Of a stretch of DNA of 64,000 bases, positions 57,555-64,000 are shown piece after piece. How positions within the stretch are numbered: position 1 is the stretch's first letter; every line of letters starts with the position of its first letter. The DNA is taken from the NCBI RefSeq assembly GCF_016808095.1, contig NC_068976.1:32172371-32236370 (forward strand), given 5' to 3'. The translations under genes and the position numbers were made by a program. The DNA is from Vigna angularis. Its lineage: Eukaryota > Streptophyta > Magnoliopsida > Fabales > Fabaceae. The notes under the pieces are model-generated. The model saw nothing but the letters and a program-made list of their open reading frames with translations. It was not told the origin of the DNA and made no database searches.

Positions 57555-57979
57555 CACCCTCCCTCACCGCCTTCCCCCGTCGCCGCTTCTCCGTTCAAGC
57601 CAAGATCCGCAAAATCTTCATACCCGCCCTCAGCTTCACCAGGATCGTAGGCAAAATTGTCTCCTGGATCAAATATGAGGGCGACAAGCTCTCGAAGGGT
57701 GAAAGTGTTGTCGTCCCTGAGTCCGACAAGGCTGACATGGACGTTGAGACCTTCTACGACGACATCCTCGCGGCCATCGTCATTGCTGACGGCAAAATCG
57801 CCTCAGTAGCCGCCGCTACTCTCTCTGTCGTTGCTCCGAAGACTACTCCATCACCTCCTCCTCCAGCAAAGTCCGTTTCCGATGGGCCAAGGAAGACCGT
57901 GGCCATGCCTCAGGCTAACAAGGTCGCGAAGCAACAGAAGGTGAACATTGCAACGGAATACCTCCTTCTTCTAGCTTAG
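57555..57979 (+). pseudogene. Plastid pyruvate dehydrogenase E2 (LTA2-type) N-terminal fragment
   Basis: The open frame reads RRRFSVQAKIRKIFIPALSF, GKIVSWIKYEGDKLSKGESV, ESDKADMDVETFYDDILAAI, then a proline-rich linker and PRKTVAMPQANKVAKQQKVN. This is the end of a transit peptide, a lipoyl domain with the lipoylated lysine in ESDKADMDVE, and the start of the E3-binding domain of plastid dihydrolipoamide acetyltransferase, which makes acetyl-CoA for fatty acid synthesis. There is no start codon ahead of the lipoyl domain, part of the lipoyl end is missing, and the catalytic domain is absent. It is a truncated copy, perhaps carried by a transposon. Confidence 0.85.
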
Positions 57980-58166
57980 TTTAGCTCTTCTTTTCTCTCT
58001 TTCCTATTCAATCTTCGTTCCTTTCGTTTCCCTGAATTTCCTTTCCTTTTATTTTATTTCAAGAAAGGATTTTTTTTCTCCATCTTTTTTTAATATCGAG
58101 AGATATGAGGATCGTGACCGAAGGATCCTTGGTAGAGAGGTCTGACGATGGTGAAAAGGAAAAGAA

Positions 58167-58647
58167 TGTTATAGGATATCATTGAAGAGTCCACCGAACG
58201 GTGGAAGAAGTATGATACTACCGAACGGTCTATGGAAGAAGGCTACCGAACGGTCTGTGGAAGAAGGCTACCGAACGGTGGAAGAAATCTGAAGCTACCG
58301 AGCAGTCGATGGAAGAAGGCTACCGAAAGGTTTGTGGAAGAAGACTACCGAACGGTGGAAGAAATCTGAAGCTACCGAGCGGTCGGTGGAAGAAGGTTAC
58401 CGAACGGTCTGTCGAAGAAGACTACCAGAGGTGGAAGATTTATAGAATATACTAATAGTCAGTTAATTCTGTTAGTTTACAGAATTAGCTACACTATGTA
58501 ATTTTCTGCTATATAAACAATGGTATTCTGTAACGTGAAGTTTTAATGAATGAAATCATAAATTCTCACCCTTTCAAACCTATACTCTCTTGTTCAGATT
58601 CCTTTCTTCTTACCTGGATTCCCTACGTCCTGGGTTCTTGTTCGAGA
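58167..58647 (+). repeat. Possible Copia-type LTR with ACCGAACGGT minisatellite
   Basis: The sequence starts TGTTATAGGA and could end TTCGAGACA. It has a TATA-like CTATATAAAC at about 58509 and polyadenylation-like AATGAATGAAATC near 58548. The first half (58190-58435) is a tandem array of a unit of about 25-40 bases containing CTACCGAACGGT and GGAAGAAG. No partner LTR or target duplication was found, so a solo or truncated LTR is the most I can say. Confidence 0.45.
58190..58435 (+). repeat. ACCGAACGGT tandem array
   Basis: Nine or ten copies of CTACCGAACGGT or variants (CCGAGCAGT, CCGAAAGGT, CCGAGCGGT) are joined by TGTGGAAGAAGG-like spacers. A longer repeat covering GAAGAAATCTGAAGCTACCG occurs twice. 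Confidence 0.85.
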
Positions 58648-59390
58648 CATTCGTCTTCCTAGAAGAATCAAAGAAGAAGAAGCGATGATCCAATCGTCGA
58701 TCCAAGGTACTGTAATTTGATTAACTTTTTTAATTGTTGTTGGGTGTTGGAGATTTTTCTTTCTTGCCCGGAAGACAAAACTAAATCTGTTTTACTGGGT
58801 TGATTATGGGTATTGTGAACTATAAGAACATGGTTTTGTGTGTGTCGAAGTTGCTCTTGTGTGCTTGTTCTGTATATATGACAAGTCAAAGCGAAGAAGA
58901 AAACGTGTGTCGGTTTATATGTTCCTGACTGTAAATGCAAAAAAAATGTAGTGTTCAGGTTTTCTATTGTGTGATTTTTGATGTTTTTTTTTGCTATTTG
59001 ATAACATCTGAAGTGAATGAGGCCCAGGGGATGTTGCCAGATTCAGAGAAGATTGAAAAACCTACTAATGCATCCACTTCCTTCGAATCTCTCACGTAAG
59101 TTCTGAAACAAAAGATGCAAGCCAGTACAATTATGGGTTCTCTACAACAATTTGTTTGGACCAAGGGGATGGGTTTCCCCACAAAGGGGTATGGTAATAA
59201 CTACGGGTTTGTATTTGAAGTGAAGTTCCGTAATATGAAGCCATGCAAAGCTTCCCCTGTTGAAGGGAGTTTAGTCATGGGAAGATGTCATCTCTGTCTT
59301 TCTCTGTTCCTGAAATTGGAGGTGATGGAAGTAGCTTCCTGGACCATGGCTTCCAGTAAAGACATTTCATGGCTTTAGACATCTGTTCTT
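58648..59390 (+). other. Unrecognised sequence with exon-like pieces
   Basis: No known protein. The segment 59012-59097 is followed by a good 5' splice site (CACGTAAGT) and preceded by a T-rich tract. It could be a gene fragment or the leader of the LTR element before it. I cannot assign a function. Confidence 0.3.
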
Positions 59391-60154
59391 TTGATAAATT
59401 TCATCGTAAAAAATTCAAATTTTTATTTTCCTTCTCTTCATATCTATCCACAAATCTCATACCACAATTATTTCATTCAGGGTAAAATTTACATTACATA
59501 TTTTACTCTCTTCTTTACACTTTTTTCTTAGACCTTATAGCTAACTTATATTTTAAAGATTGACCATCTCCTAAAGAGAAAATGAGTTTAATTTAAGAAT
59601 CAACCATATAAACACTATATCAGGAATATAAAAAATCTCCAAACTCATTATTTTAAAGATTTTAATTAAATGGAATATCTTAGTTTTTATATAATTTATT
59701 CATAACTGTCTCTTTGATTCTGATAATAGTGGATAAATTTAAATTTTCTTTTTAAGTTTGAACAATAACTAAACATGCATGAGTTTTTCTTCTAATCAAT
59801 TTTAAATATATTAAAACAAATATGTGGTTAATGATACCCGTACTGTCTATATATTCTTATTTTTTCTACAAAACTTGTTGAAAAGAATTATTGTAACAAA
59901 ACAAATGAGTCAATTTTTGTGTAATATACAATCATGTCATGCCAAGAGAAATACTAAGAGGGAACAGCCAAATGAGCCATTATGATGTAGACGAAGAAAG
60001 CAGAAAACTCTAAATTAGCTAAATAAGTATTTTTCTGCTTTCACTTTCCACTACGGCCCTTATTCAACCGTCGTTATTTCTCCTTGCTAACACTTTTAAC
60101 GTTCGTATATCATTTCAAAAAGGTTTTTTTATTTATAATCTTTTCACTACATCT
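59391..60154. other. AT-rich spacer
   Basis: Nothing recognised. Confidence 0.5.
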
Positions 60155-60662
60155 TTTTAAGGTTTAATTGCAAGGTTGATCCTTATTTAAAAAATTTTAA
60201 AAACCTATAACTATTTTTAGTGTGATTAAGTTTTTTTAGTTTAAAAAAAATCAATTAAATTGTTTCTATTAGATTATTATTAATAACATGTTCTTATATA
60301 TTACGTATTAGATTATAGTATTTTTCAAATTTTTATTTTTATTTTTTTAAAAAGTTTGTCACATGATAGTGTTATATGTGTCAGATTATATGATAGTATT
60401 TTATATTCAATTTATAAGGTATGTCATTGTTACATGACACAACAAAGACAGGACACATGAAATTTTTAAAAAAATAAAAAAGAAATTGAAAATAATAGGA
60501 CCTAATATGTGGCATGTATAGACACGACGTTAACGACAATCTAATGAAACAAACTTAATTGAAACATTTTTAAAAACTAGAAGACTTGATTGCATTAAGA
60601 AATACGTATCTTTTTTAATTTTTCAAATAAATTAGAAGACTAAAAGTGTAATTAAGTCTTCA
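60155..60662. mobile_element. Fold-back Mutator-like MITE
   Basis: The left half, from AAGGTTTAATTGCAAGGTTG, and the right half, ending AGTGTAATTAAGTCTTCAAG, are inverted, diverged copies over about 230 bases each. They share AAGTTTGTTTC/AGATTRT and TCAAATTTTTATTTTT-like blocks. There is no coding sequence. The ends resemble Mutator-type TIRs of legumes (GG-TTAATT-CA). A 9-bp duplication is not clear. Confidence 0.6.
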
Positions 60663-61615
<953 letters not shown>

Positions 61616-61674
61616 TGTATAATATTAACATTTTATATATTTATCACGATAATAAATATTATTGTAAAACAAAG

Positions 61675-61855
61675 AATGACTAACCAAAAAGGACCATCCA
61701 TGCGTTTCTCCATGGCATTACGGGTGAAGACCATGTACTTCCAAATCTGTGCTCTAGATACCAATTGATAACAATGAACCCATAAAAGGAGAAAAGATAA
61801 AGGAAACTTTTGTATCATTGCTCACTCTGCATAAACGAAATAGAGGAGAACACAC
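61675..61855 (-). mobile_element. LTR retrotransposon fragment: LTR edge, primer site and gag start
   Basis: On the minus strand, TTATCA (LTR end at about 61767) is followed by ATTGGTATCTAGAGCAC, close to the initiator-Met primer site TTGGTATCAGAGC. A start codon then opens [14 protein letters not shown], typical of a gag N-terminus. The rest of gag is replaced by the microsatellite side. The LTR side runs into the CACTA-like sequence at 61856. Confidence 0.55.
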
Positions 61856-62107
61856 CACTAGTGCATAAATCACTTTAGACGTTTATTATTTTTGGTTTCT
61901 TACGTCCGACCCGTATTGGATGTCTATATGAGTGACGTTGATGGGACGTCTGACCTGTTTAGTCGGACGTCTATATAGACGTCTGAGTGTACAGGTCGGA
62001 CGTCTAAGACCCTGGAACGAGTTTAACCTCTGTAATTCATTGGACGTCTCTGTATATACTAACAGACGTCTATAGACGTCCGATGTGGCATTAACAAACG
62101 TCTAGTG
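61856..62107. mobile_element. Short CACTA-like sequence with AGACGTCT repeats
   Basis: The segment starts CACTAGTGC and ends GTCTAGTG, giving CACTAG/CTAGTG inverted tips. It contains nine or so copies of GACGTC in TAGACGTCT and TCGGACGTC contexts, in both orientations. No 3-bp duplication was found. It may be a deletion derivative made of two subterminal regions. Confidence 0.5.
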
Positions 62108-62319
62108 GGAATTTTTTTAAAAATAATTATTTATTTTTGCAATAAAATCACACCTGAAAAGCAGAAAATTGTCTCAGAACATTATAATATAATATATAAA
62201 CTCGTTTGAAGTTAACAAAGTACTAAAAAACAATCCAAAACCTAAACTATCAAAAGTTAAAGAAATGATCACCTATCCTTCTAAAGATAAGAAATGGATG
62301 GAATACACACTAGTAAAAA

Positions 62320-62640
62320 AAGGAGTTTCTAACGCGCCATATACGCTTCGGTTTCGTAAAAATCGAAGCGTATAAAAAGACGGTGGCAGTTTTGTAATAA
62401 AAGCCAAGGTATACGCCTTGGTTCTCCACTAACTGGTGCCTAAAGCAGAAATTGCCTCGGTATCTAAGTGAACCGAAGCATATAACTTTGCGATATTCCC
62501 CATACTGCCTCGGTTTCCCCTAACCGAGGTGTATGCTTTTTTAATAATTTTTTTTAAGGGATTAGGCATCGGGTGGCAGCACAACCGAGGCAGTAGGCTG
62601 GATATTGCCTCGGGTTTTTGGGAACCGAGTTAGTAGGCCT
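62320..62640. repeat. CACTA subterminal CCTCGG/CCGAGG repeats
   Basis: About ten motifs: ACGCTTCGGTTTCG, AATCGAAGCGTAT, ACGCCTTGGTT, TGCCTCGGTA, GAACCGAAGCATAT, TGCCTCGGTTTCC, TAACCGAGGTGTATG, CAACCGAGGCAGTAG, TGCCTCGGGTTTT and GGAACCGAGTTAGTAG. They form facing pairs, several with ATACGC or CGTATA attached. Confidence 0.75.
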
Positions 62641-62836
62641 GGTCTAGCGTAGTAAAAACATATGCCATTGTTTTCCTTCTTCGCGTGTTTCCCCTGCGTT
62701 GCTGCCTCCACAACTACGCTGCTTCCTCCTTTGCTGCCTCCAACCACTTCAGACGTTTCTGCGTTTCTGCTCCCTACGCCGCCTCCTCCCTCCGCCGTTG
62801 CCTTCATATCTTTGGCGCATTGCTCTCCACTTCGCT

Positions 62837-63134
62837 GTCGCAGACAATGAGGAACTCAACGTCGAAGAGAGGAATCTCCTCTCTATAGCCTACAAGAACG
62901 TGATCGGAGCGCGCCGCGCCTCGTGGCACATCATCTCCTCGATCGAGTAGAAGGAAGAGCCGTGACAACGAGGATCACGTCACCGTCATCCGCAACTACC
63001 GATCCAAGATCGAGTCCGAGCTCTCCAACATCTGCGACGGTATTCTCAAGCTCCTCAACTCTCGCCTTATTCCCTCGGCTTCCTCCGGCGATTCTAAGGT
63101 CTTCTACCTCAAGATGAAGGGCGATTACCACAGG
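62837..63134 (+). pseudogene. 14-3-3 (GF14) protein N-terminal fragment
   Basis: The plus strand reads [37 protein letters not shown], then a TAG (62948-62950) where 14-3-3 proteins have glutamine. A small deletion near 62958 follows. It resumes [36 protein letters not shown] and [13 protein letters not shown]. This is helices 1-5 of a plant 14-3-3, including the conserved RNLLSVAYKN and YRSKIE signatures. It ends abruptly after DYHR. The missing C-terminal half, stop and frameshift make it non-functional. Intact 14-3-3 proteins bind phosphoserine clients, among them BZR1. Confidence 0.88.
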
Positions 63135-63254
63135 TTCTAACATCAGGTCTCCAACATCAGGTTCAACCTTTTTTTCCCTTTCCATTTCTTTTTTTTTTAC
63201 TGATTTCTTGATTCAGATCTATTCATGAGGTTGAAAGTAGGGGAAGGGGGACCG

Positions 63255-63585
63255 GCGGGGGTCTGAAGATGAAAACTAACCCAACGGCCGGAGGCAGAGT
63301 CGACAATGGAAGCGTCGGACTCGTCGCACTTGGGGATGGTGGAAGTCGCGACATGGTGGCGGCGCGAGGGACTAGAGGGGGCGGAGGTGGCAAAAACAGA
63401 GTGGCGGAAGGAAGCGTTGGAGAGGGAATCGAAGTCAGCCTTGCGCTTTGAGGGGTGATAGGGGCGTTGTTGGATATCCTTAGAGGAGGAAGGTTGGCGG
63501 GGATTGAAGTTATGTTGCGGATGAATGGGATGAGAAAGGAAGAGGGGTTTGCGTCAATGCGAGTGGGGCTGGGGAAGATGAATGG
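63255..63585 (-). pseudogene. BES1/BZR1-family transcription factor fragment
   Basis: The minus strand, 63576-63451, gives FPSPTRIDANPSSFLIPFIR, NITSIPANLPPLRIS and NNAPITP. After a shift, 63449-63255 gives SKRKADFDSLSNASFRHSVF, SAPSSPSRRHH, TIPKCDESDASIVDSASGRW. These are the serine-rich phosphorylation region and downstream segment of BES1/BZR1-type brassinosteroid-response factors. RRHH lies in the region around the 14-3-3-binding site of intact family members. The DNA-binding N-terminus is absent and a small deletion removes the usual PPLSSP linker. It is a dead fragment. Confidence 0.85.
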
Positions 63586-63639
63586 GGGAGAAGGAAGGAG
63601 CTGTCTTGTTTGTGGAAGAGGCTTTGAGGCGCGGAATCC

Positions 63640-64000
63640 CTTATGCTTCGGAGGATAAAGAAGGGCATAAAGGAGGGTCAACCGGGTATCTTGCTTGGAA
63701 GATGATGGTAAGCAGTTGATATTCGATTTTTTTCACTTTGTTGGATAGTTAGTTAGCTCTTGTTTGAAACATTGAATATAGTATTGAGTAAAGTCTTAGT
63801 TGGACGATTCATTGTGATGGTTACTTATCATTTGGTTCCCTTAACTTAGACGATGTTAATGAGCTTGTTATTCACATTTTCTAGTTTGCATCACTCGGTT
63901 GTTCTACTTAGCTGATGGAGATCTTTGTGACATTGTTCTTGTCATTTGTGCTTCACATTGCTATCTGCTTTGCCCTTTTGCATCAAGTTATTGATTGGAT
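63640..64000. other. Unassigned interior of the CACTA element
   Basis: No protein recognised on either strand. The sequence from about 63710 onward is T-rich and intron-like, perhaps part of another captured gene or of the transposon itself. Confidence 0.35.

Larger units (their letters stand above)
62308..64000 (+). mobile_element. CACTA transposon end with captured gene fragments, cut by window edge
   Basis: Starts CACTAGTAAAAAAAGGAGTT, typical of a CACTA TIR. The next 330 bp hold repeated CCTCGGTT / AACCGAGG and GCTTCGGTT / AACCGAAGC motifs in both orientations, as expected for CACTA subterminal regions that bind transposase. Inside are a 14-3-3 fragment (plus strand) and a BES1/BZR1 fragment (minus strand). 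The other end and any transposase lie beyond the window. Two unrelated host genes within 800 bp and in opposite orientations fit the Pack-CACTA type. Confidence 0.7.

Noticed and set aside
57737..57979. 80-codon ORF as a complete small protein
   Set aside because: Homology to the E2 lipoyl domain begins well upstream of its first ATG, so it is an internal piece of a truncated copy.
62662..62836. Serine/proline-rich N-terminal extension of the 14-3-3 fragment as a real exon
   Set aside because: It has no similarity to known 14-3-3 N-termini and follows directly on CACTA subterminal repeats.
63223..63681. 152-codon proline-rich minus-strand ORF as an intact gene
   Set aside because: Only part matches BES1/BZR1 and the second half matches in another frame, so the ORF is an accident of a broken fragment.

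Overview
This window is nuclear plant DNA and almost certainly comes from a legume. The Athila-like, Tekay-like and SIRE-like LTR retrotransposon structures resemble those of Phaseoleae, and Vigna or Phaseolus would fit best; that is inference from element style, not a database match. I support one apparently intact host gene. Nearly everything else is nested transposable elements, gene fragments carried by transposons, and AT-rich spacer. I saw no bacterial-style operons, rRNA, tRNA or CRISPR.

Layout. (1) 1-3903: a decayed minus-strand Copia element that runs off the left edge. It is interrupted by a GGGTT-rich, possibly hAT-like insertion (about 867-1412) and by a long-TIR Mutator-like element (1869-3242) carrying a receptor-kinase fragment. 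(2) 3909-14526: a Tekay-like solo LTR with an exact 5-bp target duplication (TAATC). It is split by a young, complete, gag-pro-only Athila-like element (5047-13201, exact duplication GCTAT, LTRs about 99.5% identical). (3) About 15236-17520: a second, older Tekay-like LTR. (4) 18115-19919: a five-exon gene on the minus strand for a heavy-metal-associated isoprenylated plant protein (HIPP9-like, 319 aa), followed by about 4 kb of spacer. (5) 24276-54985: a 30-kb nest. A minus-strand Copia (here Copia I) was hit in its reverse transcriptase by a plus-strand Copia (Copia II, 25232-50980). Copia II was in turn broken at its integrase by a block of SIRE-like, Athila-like and Tekay-like pieces (27620-48117). 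(6) 54986-64000: spacer, a Mutator-like element with a perfect 9-bp duplication (56089-57144), a plastid pyruvate dehydrogenase E2 fragment, an LTR-like sequence with ACCGAACGGT repeats, a fold-back element, a TA/TATG microsatellite, and a CACTA element that runs off the right edge carrying pieces of a 14-3-3 gene and a BES1/BZR1 gene.

Most striking pattern. Unrelated element families here each carry a private cluster of one short palindrome, present in many slightly varied copies. These are TCGCTTAAGCGA in the first Athila-like element, CGCTATGCG in solo LTR A, CGCTGAGCGA in LTR B, GGCGCTGAGCGCC in the truncated Athila-like element, ACCGTTCGGT in the gag-only Athila-like element, AATCGATT in the SIRE-like elements, GAGCTC in Copia I and in the Mutator-like element, and AGACGTCT and the CCTCGG/CCGAGG pair in the CACTA ends. 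Dense subterminal repeats are known for CACTA transposase binding. I know of no established explanation for family-private palindromes in LTR elements, and this is my leading candidate for something undescribed.

All boundaries, reading frames and repeat counts were read by eye. Family names rest on recognised protein motifs and terminal structures.
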